Source of the DNA: Cristatella mucedo
Lineage: Eukaryota; Bryozoa; Phylactolaemata; Cristatellidae
Length of the DNA stretch: 64,000 nt
Direction: 5' to 3'
Assembly (NCBI GenBank): GCA_009760855.2
Contig: WPIO01000037.1
Location: forward strand, 1,385,501-1,449,500
The translations under genes and the position numbers were made by a program. This document shows positions 23,001 to 32,570 of this stretch, piece after piece; the first letter of the stretch is position 1, and each line of letters begins with the position of its first letter. A model generated the notes under the pieces. That model worked only from the letters and a program-made list of their open reading frames with translations, had not been told where the DNA came from and ran no database searches.

Positions 23001-23890
23001 AACCGAGGGAACGGTATGTCCTCCTTTAACGGAATTTGCAATTTGCTTTAGAGAAATTTTACATCTTTCATAAGATACATAGGATTGTGAGTTTCTCTCA
23101 ATCAACATGGTTGAAAGACTATATACAGAATATCATAAAACAAAGGAAGAAGGCGAAGGATGAATTTGAAAAAGAGTATTACAAGTTAAAGAATAACGCT
23201 TTCTTTGGGAGGACCATAAAGAATGTGCGGGAAAGAGTTAGCATGGAATTATTTGATCTGAAGTACGAAAAAAGATATCACTTTATCTTCTAAGAAAGTT
23301 CTTAGTTCTAGGTTTAGGGTCACAAGGATATTAAACAAAGACTTAATTGGCATTGAAACGAGCAAATCAGAAGTGAGATTAAGCAAACCTATTTACTTAG
23401 GCTTCACCACCTAGAGATATCAAAACTGATTATGTAAGATTATAACTATTGCACACTAAAGGATGGCGACAAATTAGCGCTTGCCTATACAGGTACAGAT
23501 TATTTTGTAATGTTGCCTTACTTTGATTTATCTGGCTACCCTCCTAAACAAGAAATATGTAGGGTGGAGGGTTTTACGGAGGCTATGGCAAAGAACAAGA
23601 GCAGTATTGGCAAGTTTAAGGATGAAACAGCAGAGAAATGTACTATTAATCCTTCCACGAAAGATTGTATAAGTGACAATGACGGATAGATGAAAGAGAA
23701 ATCTGCTGTATTAGTTGTGGAAGTTTTCTTAAGACCAAAACTGTATTCTCTGCAAATAGCGATAACCACGAATGAAGGGAAAGAAGTGAAGTCTTCTGCT
23801 AAAAAAAGCACAAGGAACGAAAAAGCAAGTTGTGTAGAAGTATTTGACTCACGAGCATTATCTAGAATGTTTAAAGACAGGAGAGGGTAG
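20054..23890 (+). pseudogene. Polinton protein-primed family B DNA polymerase, broken
   Basis: The gene opens with a 199-codon frame at 20054-20653 (ATG 75 bp inside the left repeat). It then continues through many frames. Recognisable blocks, in family order: an N-terminal segment with NIKNE (about 20760); a C-x2-C/H-x3-C zinc element (about 21178-21240); CHIC...HLTGKYR..AH.HCN (21775-21870) and FTHNLKGYDAHL (21910-21950), hallmarks of Polinton polymerases; DANPLYAKAM (about 22705) for the palm; and KLKNNAFFGRTIKN (23188-23230). The catalytic YTDTDS-type motif near 23490 reads YTGTDYF and so looks inactive. IGKFKDE lies near 23605. At least a dozen stops or shifts exclude function. A 19-bp minisatellite interrupts the zinc region. 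Confidence 0.85.
21265..21378 (+). repeat. 19-bp minisatellite, six units, inside the polymerase
   Basis: The unit GTCAGGATGCCTCGCGAAG starts at 21265, 21284, 21303, 21322, 21341 and 21360. Alternating units carry CGCGAAG or CTCGAAG. Six units total 114 bp, so the downstream frame is not shifted by the array. The unit is GC-rich in an AT-rich element. Confidence 0.95.
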
Positions 23891-23925
23891 GTACTTCGAC
23901 CAAACTAGATTGCATTCATTAAATC

Positions 23926-24398
23926 ATGACATTTTTACTATGGCACAGAGAAAGAAAGCATAATCTGCATTCGACTCAAAACGCTACTGGCTTAATTGTG
24001 CTATTCACTCCTTACCTCACGGACATTGCAGAATTGACAAGGCAATCAGTGAAGGCCGGGATCTTGGCTTTTGCGCAACACGTCAAGTTTAATTGGAAGA
24101 AAAATTACTGTAGTATAGGAGACAATCGCCGACATGCTTCGTGCAGTGAGCCCGAAGGATTTTTCTCAACAGTAGTAAAAAAAAGGCACTCGAGAATCAA
24201 CTTACAACTGAGCCAGTACTGTCAGAAGAACTAGCAATGGAAACAGATTATGACTCCGACGATCCCAATTACGACCCCAATCAAGAGTCAGAATCAGACA
24301 CCGATTATGAATCCGAGATAGAATACTACTCTGACGACGTTTTCTTTTCAGAATCTGGTTCAGCAGTAGACAGCGAAACTGATGTAGAACTTGATTAA
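23926..24398 (+). pseudogene. unknown Polinton protein with acidic C-terminus, frameshifted
   Basis: An ATG at 23926 opens 103 codons. An A-run at about 24176-24184 then shifts the frame into a strongly acidic tail (Asp/Glu/Ser/Tyr-rich, with YDSDDPNYDPN and DTDYESEIEYYSDD) ending TAA at 24396-24398. The stop overlaps an AATAAA. It sits directly after the polymerase. Function is unknown. Acidic tails occur in DNA-mimic and scaffold proteins, but nothing further supports that. Confidence 0.5.
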
Positions 24399-24402
24399 TA
24401 AA
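24397..24402 (+). terminator. AATAAA overlapping a stop codon
   Basis: TTAATAAA: the last bases of the TAA stop of the acidic frame are part of a canonical poly(A) signal, a compact arrangement usual in virus-like elements. Confidence 0.45.
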
Positions 24403-24419
24403 TTTATTATTATACAGAA

Positions 24420-24600
24420 ATGAACGTCTCTCGAATTCTTAGCTATGATCAATTACGAGATCTCGCACTCGAGATTTGTCAGAAAATTTGAAAGGTGCTG
24501 ATCCTCGAATTATCAAGCATTCTCTTGGCAAACTAATTCCTGATCTAGATACATGCTATCTCGACATATTAGTAGAGATCTGAGACACTTGTGATAAGCT
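24420..24600 (+). pseudogene. short broken Polinton reading frame
   Basis: An ATG at 24420 opens 23 codons (MNVSRILSYDQLRDLALEIC...) before a stop. Similar-looking coding continues in another frame to about 24590. Not recognised. Confidence 0.35.
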
Positions 24601-24614
24601 AATGGAATGTAGAG

Positions 24615-24990
24615 GATAATCTACGTAGCTTTCAGTGCTGTTGCAGTAGTTGCAAGATTCGGATCAGTGACGCTCGCTGCTTCGGACATTCCTCAATACA
24701 ATGATAAAAAACATGCACACACAGAAACAAATACTACAAACATTGAAAAGCTAATTACATCGATAATAATCACAATGTTAACCGAAGCTGAAAACAAGCA
24801 GAAGAAACCAAAAGACAAAACAAAGTGTCCAGATTGTAACGTCGATGTAATTAGCTTTTCAATGTTTGTAGTATTTGTTTCTGTGTGTGCATGTTTTTTA
24901 TCATTGTATTGAGGAATGTCCGAAGCAGCGAGCGTCACTGATCCGAATCTTGCAACTACTGCAGCAGCACTGAAAGCTACGTAGATTATC
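24615..24990. repeat. near-perfect inverted repeat, 149-bp arms, 78-bp spacer
   Basis: Arms 24615-24763 and 24842-24990 are reverse complements with about one mismatch. The spacer carries an AGAAACCAAAAGACAAAAC segment. The repeat creates mirror-image reading frames on both strands. The right arm contains the start of a probable gene (ATG at 24916), so the left arm is likely the copied one. Its near identity, in an otherwise decayed element, implies recent origin or gene conversion. Confidence 0.9.
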
Positions 24991-25445
24991 TCGTTAAGTC
25001 GAGACTGAATGCTTATGATGCGCAAGCACTTGATTCAGACATCTCAATAACAAATATAATTCATTTGCATGGCGCCCCAAGAGAACTTAATCTCTATTCA
25101 GGCGCTTTACATATGCCTCGGGGCTCGAGCCCATGACCTCAGTCAGACCTTGGCCGGGGCGAGCGCCTTAACCGCTGGATCAATCCAGCTCGGCGTATGA
25201 CAGACACTTCAGTAAAGAAATTCTATCTTGACGAGCGCGACGCCGAAGCACAGAAAGTAATTTCAGCTGGTATCGCTCAAGTTACTGCTGACCCAGAAAT
25301 TACAGTTAGAGCAAAGGTTGATAGTCATCTTGATACTCCAAGCAAAATTTCAGGATACGCTACTCGGATTGCCGGCCAACTACCAAGCCTTTCTACAGTG
25401 ATCTCGGGAGTATCAGGAATGAAGCCCGACATCTCTGGAATATGA
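24916..25445 (+). pseudogene. unknown Polinton protein interrupted by SINE-2
   Basis: The first part 24916-25046 begins MSEAASVTDPNLATTAAALK and is broken by a TAG. After the SINE a frame at 25197-25445 gives 82 codons (TSVKKFYLDERDAEAQKVIS and on), rich in Ala, Ile and Ser. Not recognised. Confidence 0.45.
25047..25195 (-). mobile_element. SINE-2 copy in the Polinton
   Basis: In reverse: tail with GGCGCCCCAAGAGAACTTAA and TCTCTATTCAGGCGCTTTAC, B box GGGCTCGAGCCC, A box in CTTAACCGCTGGATCAATCC. It is well preserved. Confidence 0.85.
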
Positions 25446-25457
25446 AAGACGAGTGCT

Positions 25458-25796
25458 ATGCCATCCTACTATTTCTCTGATGGCACAAGTACAAGGAAAA
25501 AGGCTGCTATTGCGGCAGTTGCCGCGTCTTTGGCTTCACATACGAGCTGGTTTGGTCCAGCGGATAAGGTGCTCGCCCCGACCGAGGTCTGGCTAAGGTC
25601 GTGGGCTCGAGCCCCGAGGCATATGTGAAGCGCCTCAATAGAGATTAGGTTCTCTTGGGGTGTTATATAAATGAATTATATTTTAACATGAATTATACCT
25701 ACTGCTTCATCGACGCCAGCTGCTTCGTCTGCTGCTTCATCAGCGACGCCTACTTCAACTACTGCTTCATCCACCACACTCGCAGTTCCACAATGA
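25458..25796 (+). pseudogene. small Ala/Ser/Thr-rich Polinton protein interrupted by SINE-2
   Basis: An ATG at 25458 encodes MPSYYFSDGTSTRKKAAIAA and an Ala-rich stretch up to the SINE at 25538. After it 25683-25796 encodes an Ala/Ser/Thr-rich tail ending VPQ and TGA. A poly(A)-like AATAAA lies at 25825-25830. Low complexity prevents assignment. Confidence 0.45.
25538..25682 (+). mobile_element. SINE-2 copy in the Polinton
   Basis: Complete head (TGGTTTGGTCCAGCGGATAA), B box GGGCTCGAGCCC and stem-loop tail (GTGAAGCGCCTCAATAGAG ... TATATAAATGAATTATATTT). It is the inverted partner of the copy 340 bp upstream. Confidence 0.9.
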
Positions 25797-25843
25797 AAAT
25801 TACTTTGTATAGAAAATAATTTCCAATAAAAACAAGGTGCACT

Positions 25844-26285
25844 GATGGGCTCACAGAAGTCAAAGGACAACAGTTTAGCAATTTTAAGATTTGTGTTTTG
25901 AAGACATTAGGGCTTCTTTGCTTAAAAAATTGAGACTACTATTTGAATACAAAGCTATAAGGATTTCTGGCACATATCTCAAGATGTCTGGTATCTTTTC
26001 AAAAGTTCGCGATGGTTTTATTTTCGAAGAGTTTCTGAAGGATCTTAAGATTAAAACGATTGGTTGTATCAGATCAGAAACATACTACAAAAAACTAGTT
26101 TCTGAAGGATCTTAAGATTGAAACGATTGGTTGTATCAGATCAGAAACATACTCTATAAAAATAGAGACAACAAATAGATTAAACAAAGCAGTAGACTCA
26201 GGTTTGTTTGAGGGATTCATGGAGCCAACGGAGTTTCTACAAAAATCGTTAGATTGGAGAGTTTAAATATCAGAAATTCGAATGG
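25844..26285 (+). pseudogene. broken Polinton reading frame with internal duplication
   Basis: An ATG at 25844 (MGSQKSKDNSLAILRF) soon stops. Coding-like sequence continues in the next frame from 25891 to 26115 (KKLRLLFEYKAIRISGTYL, FSKVRDGFIFEEFLKDLKIK). A 54-bp segment at 26031 is repeated at 26098 with one mismatch. Not recognised. Confidence 0.4.
26031..26151 (+). repeat. direct duplication, 67-bp spacing
   Basis: GTTTCTGAAGGATCTTAAGA and the next 35 bases occur at 26031-26084 and 26098-26151. The shift is not a multiple of three and so breaks the frame. Confidence 0.85.
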
Positions 26286-26516
26286 CAGCAGGAAATGTAA
26301 CCGAATTTATTTGCGATAAATTAACGTTAAGCATAAGCATTAATTCTGTATTCGAGAAGTAAAATCACTTTGACCAGCATCGATAGGTAATCGTAGATAT
26401 GTATCTAATGTAAAAAAATAAATATTAAATTCTAAATGAAAAGGGCCATCCACTGAAACACATTTTTGTATTTTGAAAATTTTTTATATTAGTTTTTAAA
26501 GGAAAATATTCTTGTA

Positions 26517-26542
26517 ATTATCAGTGGATTTCCACTGATAAT
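26517..26542. terminator. perfect hairpin between convergent gene sets
   Basis: 12-bp arms ATTATCAGTGGA / TCCACTGATAAT with a TT loop. It lies where the plus-strand genes end and the minus-strand fibre genes end, so it is a candidate 3'-end element. This role is inferred from position only. Confidence 0.4.
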
Positions 26543-26702
26543 AATTAACAAGTAAAGTCTGACTCCAATCTATAAGGGGGAAGAGCATTATGTTAGCCAT
26601 AAGTTTATAAATTGGCCCCAGAAATAGTAGAAGGGCTAACATAGGTCTCTTGTATCGAACTAACAACATAGCGAGCGGGATCCTTCGTCATAAAAATTAA
26701 AG

Positions 26703-27257
26703 TCAAAACCTCCTATTGGCTCTGTCTTTGCTGCTAACCGAGAAGATTTTTAATTGGTATAGCAAATTTTTTTTATAAATAGGTTTAGATATAACATTAC
26801 TCTGGCTTGAAACGGAATTAGTACCTCCATTCCCAACATTTCTTACACAAGGCACAGCAAGAACTCCATTAAAAGATAAATGTTGATCAGAAAGGCTATT
26901 TCCCAAGTAACCACTTGACAGCATTCTTTTTATAAATCCGAGGAACCCACCAATAATAATTAAACTACAAACTTTTAAATGTCCTAAAATGTCACTACTG
27001 CCTTTTGATACTTCGGTGTCAAAGTATTCTTTCGTAGACATTTCTGCTCCATTTACAGGATTTAATACGCCAACATGCTTTTTTGAGCTTGCAGACAAAT
27101 CTCCCCGAAAAACTGAATCTGAATCTTTCCTTAGATAGTTGTTATCAGAAAAGGTTTTGATAACTGCTTCCTAAGAGTCAACAGTATTTCCAAGATTGAT
27201 TAGTTTATTTTCTTGGCAGTCAAGGGTTCCTTTCATATCTAATGACTTCCTAGTCAT
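26703..27257 (-). pseudogene. fibre-like Polinton protein 1
   Basis: A minus-strand ATG at 27257 opens a frame with one internal TAG (about 27175), ending at 26703. It shows two shaft-type repeats: LDMKGTLDCQENKLINLG followed by a Val-Asp segment and NNYLRKDSDS, then GVLNPVNGAEMSTKEYFDTE. Such repeats (LDMNGN.I.NL..P...DA..K.YVD) are typical of phage tail-fibre and trimeric spike shafts. The C-terminal half is Ser/Gly/Leu-rich and unrecognised. Role as a virion attachment protein is inferred. Confidence 0.55.
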
Positions 27258-27260
27258 TAT

Positions 27261-28290
27261 TTATTGTAATTCTATATAAACAGAAATATTCAATGCCCTA
27301 TCTAATAAAAAAGACGGAGCTTTATACGAATGACTAAGAACTAATTTTTTGTTAGGATCTAATACATTTGATCCATAAAATACATCTAAATTTGTATCGC
27401 CATTGTAAGGAATCATATATCTAATTACTCCAGGTGTCGCAGGATCTTCATAATTTGAGGATATTAAAAACATTCATCAAGGAATTATAGCTTCTTCTAA
27501 ATTAGTGACGTGTATATATGGATAAAAAGTACTCAAACAATTTTACTCCTGCCACGTTACCGTCTGTTTGTTTACTTAAGTAACTTAAATTTACATCATC
27601 ATTTAATAATAATAATAATAATGTATTTGATAAAGCATCCTCAGAGATCTTAATCTCTTTCTAGGCGCTTTACATTTGCTGCAAAGGGAAATGCAATTAA
27701 ATGGTAAGTAAAATCATGCTTGAAAAACAAGCAAAATTAATAACATGGTTAGGGGTGACATGCACAGGGTCAGCATGCAAATGTGGTTAGTGGCAGCATG
27801 CACAGTGTCAGCACGCATAAGCACGTGAAGGACGAATCACAGGGACCCACTAAATGCTGTCATTTGGGTTAAAAGGATCAGATGTTATTCTAATTGCGTT
27901 TCCATGAATATCCATCGGCCCACCTAAAGTTCAGCCAGTTGTTCTAACAAAGTAGGAACCAATATACTCTTTGTTTGGCACATCAGTGCTAGAATAATGA
28001 AGACTACTGATATTAATCAATCCATGAACAGTTAGAATCCCAGTAATTTCTCCACCGGTTAACGCCAACTTCGTATCAGCATAATCTTTTGTTGCCGCAT
28101 CGCTTGAATTAATAGTATTAGCAAGATCTATCACTCGGTGGCCATTCATATCAAGATCGCCATCAGCCGTAGTTCCTCTAGAAAGTAACAAAATTAGTGT
28201 CAATGTACTTTCTATTGTCAGCATCTCCGGGATCCACATGAGCACCTACATTTTTTATTAGGTTCCCATTCATGTTCAAGTTTCAAGCAA
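27261..28290 (-). pseudogene. fibre-like Polinton protein 2, interrupted by LINE-A
   Basis: On the minus strand shaft repeats appear three or more times: NLNMNGNLIKNVG with DPGDADNRKYID (about 28285-28210), GDLDMNGHRVIDLA with SSDAATKDYADTK (about 28165-28075), and a third with STDVPNKEYIG and MDIHGNAIRI. A frameshift near 28195, a TGA near 27930 and a LINE-A insertion (27605-27865) break it. The distal part 27473-27261 (70 codons, MIPYNGDTNLDVFYGSN) may be the head domain. Assignment is by repeat pattern only. Confidence 0.55.
27605..27865 (-). mobile_element. LINE-A 3' end in a fibre gene
   Basis: (AAT)n, then the reverse of the LINE-A stem-loop tail, then 3' UTR matching 12490-12720 closely, truncated at CACTAAATGCTGTCAT. 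A TCATTT on both sides (27594-27602 and 27861-27868 regions) may be the target duplication. Confidence 0.85.
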
Positions 28291-28360
28291 TTATCTCACA
28301 AGTTTTTCGGATATTATTCTTTGCTTGATATCCTATTTGTTTGTAGCCGAGAGAGATTTT

Positions 28361-29340
28361 CTATGTTATGCTAACAAGAAACTCAACGTAACTTACTGAT
28401 TTATCAACAACAAGATTATTAATCGCGTATCTACAAGATCCATCAATTCCAAGCCCTAACACCGCAGTGCCAGTAACTCCGTAAGTGCTATCACTAGTTA
28501 GTTTAACAAATACTCCAGTTTTATCGCTGCTCCACAATACATTAGAAACAAAGCCAGAGTTTGTTACACTTCTAGGAATAAACATTGCAATAGGAGTAGC
28601 AAAACCCATCTTGCTGCCTTGTATGTCAAACACTGGCAGGACATCTGCTGGAGTAACCTGAGCAGAAGAAGAACTTTCTGTTCCTTTGCCATTACCTTGT
28701 GTACCAAAGCTTCCAAATTCTAGCAAAACTCTGGAAACTCGTGACCTTTAGGTATTTAATGCTACACTGTTGTCTAGCAATATCATCATATTGCTTAGCA
28801 AATAATCCTAGGACTCTTACATTTGTAATTGTATTCTTCCCGAGGTCAAGATTTTCTTTAGAAATACCAGCAAAGAGTTGTGATACCGACTTTAGCTGGC
28901 CGTAGTTAAATAAATAAATAAATCCTAGCTGATTAAACAGCCTCTTTTTGTATAGCGACAGAAGATTCTTTACGGCTATCACCACCGCTTGCAGTGGCGA
29001 CAAAGAATCGTCCACCGCGGGAATTGAACCCACGACCTTGGGACCGAGGTCGTGAAAGCAACCGCCTTACCTGGTGTGCCATCATGGCTCACCAAAGTAG
29101 TTAATGATTTTGTAAGGCCCGGCACTAGTAAATCCAGTTCCATCAGCAGAGTTATCAGGGATTCCTTTAATGTGTGCATAGTTCAGTTGAGAGCTCACGA
29201 GTTCAAGCTTTTTTGGAAACAAAGTACTCACAGAGCTAACAGTTGCAAATGATCCTGAAATTTGAAATATCGGGCAAGGCACCGAAGTAGAGTTAAACAA
29301 GGCATCTATGAAAAAGATTAGGAAAGCTCTTACTACTAGG
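28361..29340 (-). pseudogene. fibre-like Polinton protein 3, interrupted by SINE-1
   Basis: The upstream part, 29300-29097, is an open frame with NYAHIKGIPDNSADGTGF. After the SINE (28910-29096) the frame goes on with a shaft-type NLDLGKNTITNVR near 28840-28800. A further frame at 28726-28361 (121 codons, ending VEFLVSIT) is Gly/Ser/Val-rich and may be a head domain. The three pieces probably belong to one or two genes. Frames are shifted between them. Confidence 0.45.
28910..29096 (-). mobile_element. SINE-1 copy with target duplication
   Basis: The reverse of the SINE-1 consensus with a (AAAT)n end. GTAGTTAA flanks it at 28902-28909 and 29097-29104, a clean 8-bp target duplication. This fixes the element limits and shows insertion after the Polinton. 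Confidence 0.9.
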
Positions 29341-29364
29341 ACTGGAACAATGATTCAACTCTAA

Positions 29365-29562
29365 AAGAGGGAGTTCCAGGCTTTGGGAGCATACGAACTA
29401 AATGCACGGTCTCCAAAGGATTTGAGGTTTGTACAAGTTATTGGTGGATTTTTGGATTCCAAAAAGCGGGTGGTACGATGCTTGGCCTGGTGGGGGAGTA
29501 GATCTGAGAGATAGGCTGGAGCCAAAGAATGAAGGGACCTAAAAGTGAGCGACAAAACTGAT
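29365..29562 (-). mobile_element. LINE-A internal fragment
   Basis: Matches the minus-strand LINE-A at 12815-13005 (GGAGTTCCAGGCTTTGGGAG ... ATTCCAAAAAGCGGGTGGTA ... AAAAGTGAGCGACAAAAC). It lacks both ends. Confidence 0.85.
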
Positions 29563-29564
29563 AC

Positions 29565-30357
29565 TGAATACTGAAGCATTAGATTATGAGAAGAGATTGC
29601 GTGATTTACCAGACTTGCATGATTCTACCGACTAGCAGAATGATCTAGAAATGCAAAGGCTTCAAGCAGAAATTACAGCTAGGGACACCGCTGAAGCACA
29701 TTTGGACCAACGTGCGCATAAGCGAGCAACTGATGACTCTGGTAACTTTGCAATCGAAAAATTAAAGAAGATTAGGCCTGCTCTTGGTAGGCAAATTGAG
29801 ACAAAGCAACCAAAAGAAAGCTTGCAAGCAGAACCCAAAGTATCTCTAACTGTTGGTAGATTTTCTGAAGTAGTTACAGAAAAGAAGTACCAAGAAGCAA
29901 TCCGCATTGCAAATGCTGCTTAAACCATCAAAAGTGCTATTGATGCTATTCAGAAGGAAATAGCTGTTGATCAATTAGGCATTACTCTTAACTCTGGCAC
30001 TCCAAAGACTACCTGTGTAGAAGCTTATAGAGAATTGAAAGATTTGCCCCAAGGAAAAAAGTTGCCTGCCAGTGTTAAGCAAATGGTAAAAGATTGCAAA
30101 GGTACTAGAAACAAGGAAACATTACAAAGCATTTACGAGAAATTATTTGATGAAGATCCCAAGCACCTAGAACTGAAGAATAGGCTCCGTGGAGAGCCAG
30201 TTATTGTAATGGTAAGAGTACAAGCTTTGGAAAAGGCTGGTGCAAGAGTAACTGAAATTTTTTTGATTGTCAAGAATGAGGCAGGAGTACTAGAGAAATT
30301 GGAACTGTGGATACGAGAACTAGCTGCTGTAAGCACAGGAGTAATAAGTTCCATATA
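29565..30357 (+). pseudogene. unknown Polinton protein, Lys/Glu-rich and helical
   Basis: One frame runs from about 29565 to TAA at 30355-30357, broken by TAG at 29633 and TAA at 29921. It is rich in charged, helix-forming segments (DLEMQRLQAEITARD, KKLPASVKQMVKD, VLEKLELWIREL). The 5' end is cut by the LINE-A fragment. It lies upstream of the capsid group. No family recognised. Confidence 0.5.
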
Positions 30358-30455
30358 ATAAGCGCCGATGTAGATTACCTAGGGAAATCGCAAGAGGCAC
30401 CTAAGAGTCATATTGCTAAAATCAATAAACTTTTAATTGACCTCAGTATATAGAA

Positions 30456-30656
30456 ATGTCTGAGCTTAAGAAAGTTTCTCATGAGATGTTAAAGAATCTT
30501 GAGGCAATAAGAAGAGCTGCTCAATCGAAGCCAGAAAAATACGCGTTTAACATTACTGAAACAAAAAATCCCGTTAGAGTCAGAATAGATGATCTAATCA
30601 AGCTTATGAGCAAGAGATTTAAGATCTGTTTCAAAAAGTTCGTAGGAACTAATTAA
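30456..30656 (+). CDS. small basic Polinton protein, 66 codons
   Basis: An intact short frame: MSELKKVSHEMLKNLEAIRR, then VRVRIDDLIKLMSKRFKICF, stop TAA at 30654-30656. Basic and helical. One of the few unbroken frames in the element. Function unknown. Confidence 0.5.
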   Translation: MSELKKVSHEMLKNLEAIRRAAQSKPEKYAFNITETKNPVRVRIDDLIKLMSKRFKICFKKFVGTN

Positions 30657-31123
30657 GTGAAGAAGATAACAGATTCAAAGAATAATTTTGCTAACAGAGT
30701 TTCTAGTGGATCAGAGCAAACAGTAACGATTAGGCCTGGAATTTATTCAGCTGTCTCAGATGGTATGAACATTGGACTTGCTGACACAATAAATAATTGG
30801 AAAACTCAGTCTGGAGCAACTACAGATAATTTTGGATGAAGGAGTTGATGCTGCAACTTCTGATTCGTGGATTAAGATGCCCGTTGGTTGGACGTTTCTT
30901 GCAAACAAGATCAGTGTTTCTAGTATTCTTAGTTTCACTGGTTCAGCTAATACAACAGATCCTAATTTTAGTACAAATTATCCAAGTAATTACTGATCAA
31001 GTAACATGTGTGCCAAACACAAACGTTGTCTCTGAAAATGAAGTATTCGTTTCTTATGTTAACTTAATAGTCGTGTATTGCAATTTGGTTGCAACTGGTT
31101 CAAGTTACATAAACGGAAAATAA
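30657..31123 (+). pseudogene. possible Polinton virion protein
   Basis: A frame at 30657-30839 (TIRPGIYSAVSDGMNIGLAD) starts with GTG directly after the previous stop, then shifts. The next frame reads MPVGWTFLANKISVS near 30880-30925. Position just before the capsid gene would suit a minor capsid or penton protein, but no motif proves it. Confidence 0.35.
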
Positions 31124-31124
31124 T

Positions 31125-31260
31125 CACAGGTGATTAGAAGTTTTTCTTACTATTTCTATCCTTGGGAACAAATGGTATGCGAGCCAAATACTATTGAGTA
31201 TCACGATTTAACTGGCGAAACAGTTTCTGATATAATGATTACTGTTACAAAACCAAGATA
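31125..31260 (+). pseudogene. C-terminal piece of a possible virion protein
   Basis: An open stretch with RSFSYYFYPWEQMVCEPN and DIMITVTKPR, stop TAA near 31260. It may be the end of the preceding gene after a frameshift. Confidence 0.3.
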
Positions 31261-31328
31261 AAACATGTCAGACTTTGGTTCACAGCAATTTACAGCTGTA
31301 ATACAAATTGTTGTAGTATAGTAAAAGA

Positions 31329-32480
31329 ATGTCAATAAGGCTGACAGGAACAACTGGTTCCGGTTTAAAAGCATTAAGTCCGCCAATAATCCTTAAGTAG
31401 AAGGGATTTAACAAAGTTGGGCTCAAAAGAGTCGAGTTCGTTTACACGAACAAAGTAATATTGAATGTGGTTCAAGGTGCGAATGACACACTGTGGTACA
31501 AAAGGCCTAAGACTGACCCAACATTAGTTGGAAAAAGGATGAGGCCATGTTCAATGGATGATATGTACACAGGCCTAGTAAATTATTCTAGTCCCAACGC
31601 ATCTGGAGCAATTACTTCGAATAGTGGCTTTGTTTACCGCAGAGGCCTTACTAACAGTCTTGCTGACAACTGCGAAACTTTTAGCATTTCGCTGCCTCTT
31701 TCTAGACTGTCTGGGTTCTGTGCGGACATGAATAGAATACTTTAAAACATTTCATTTAGTCTTTAACTTACACGCATATGAAGAGCAGACTAGGATGCTA
31801 TAATGACTGGAGCAACAGGACTTGCTGGTAGTACTACTAACACAATAGCTACAAGGGGAGCAGTTCCAGCTAGTGGTGATGGTGCTTGGACTTCTTTCAA
31901 GATTGCCATGTCGAAAATGAGGCTCGTGGTTCCATGTGCTACTCCTGCTCTTAGCATTGAAAGGGGCTTAGCATAAATCTCAAGTGAGTGCGGCAAGAAA
32001 CTTTAACTGATATGAAAACATAACACTAAATAGTTTGAACCAGGTTTTGAAATTCACAAAGACCCTTTCAGTCCAGAACACTATTAACAAAGTTAGACGG
32101 CATATTGTTGTTACACAAAACTTTAACAAATACATTTTGACTACACACAAAATCTTAGTACTTACAGTCACGGAAACATTAGGAACGTTGTTGTAATGGC
32201 CAATGGTTCTACTCAATATCCTTCTTTAGCTAGAAGTAGTTATCACAATAATGGAGAATGCTCAACGGAATACCTTGATTTTACTCAAATCAGAAAACAA
32301 TTCCTAGGACTGAATGAAGTTTCTGAGCCCGTTGGAGTTACTTATCCTGAATGGTTAACAATGTATCCGATTCATGTAATCAGGAATACTACTAGGCTTG
32401 ATGCTACTATTGAAGTTAATTCCTACTGGCACAACTGCTACAATTCATTTCTTGATGATCTGCAATAACACTTCAGAATT
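31329..32480 (+). pseudogene. double-jelly-roll-type major capsid protein, broken
   Basis: A likely start at 31329 (MSIRLTGTTGSG) precedes frames at 31461-31745 (DTLWYKRPKTDPT; ISLPLSRLSGFC), about 31780-31975 (RADQDAIMTG then MRLVVPCATPALSI) and 32196-32468 (MANGSTQYPSLARS; FLDDLQ). The order of the blocks LWLKR-like, ISLPLS..FGFC-like, R.DAI, and a late NG..YP segment follows the capsid proteins of Polintons and related virus-like elements. Several stops and shifts separate the blocks. Confidence 0.6.
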
Positions 32481-32570
32481 GACTACTAATGGCAATGGAA
32501 GCCAGTTTAATTGCATAAAAGGATCATGGATTTATGACAACTTTGATACTGAATGAAATTTTTATATGAT

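Noticed and set aside
24667-25025. Two mirror-image frames beginning alike on opposite strands
   Set aside because: They are created by the 149-bp inverted repeat and are not separate genes.
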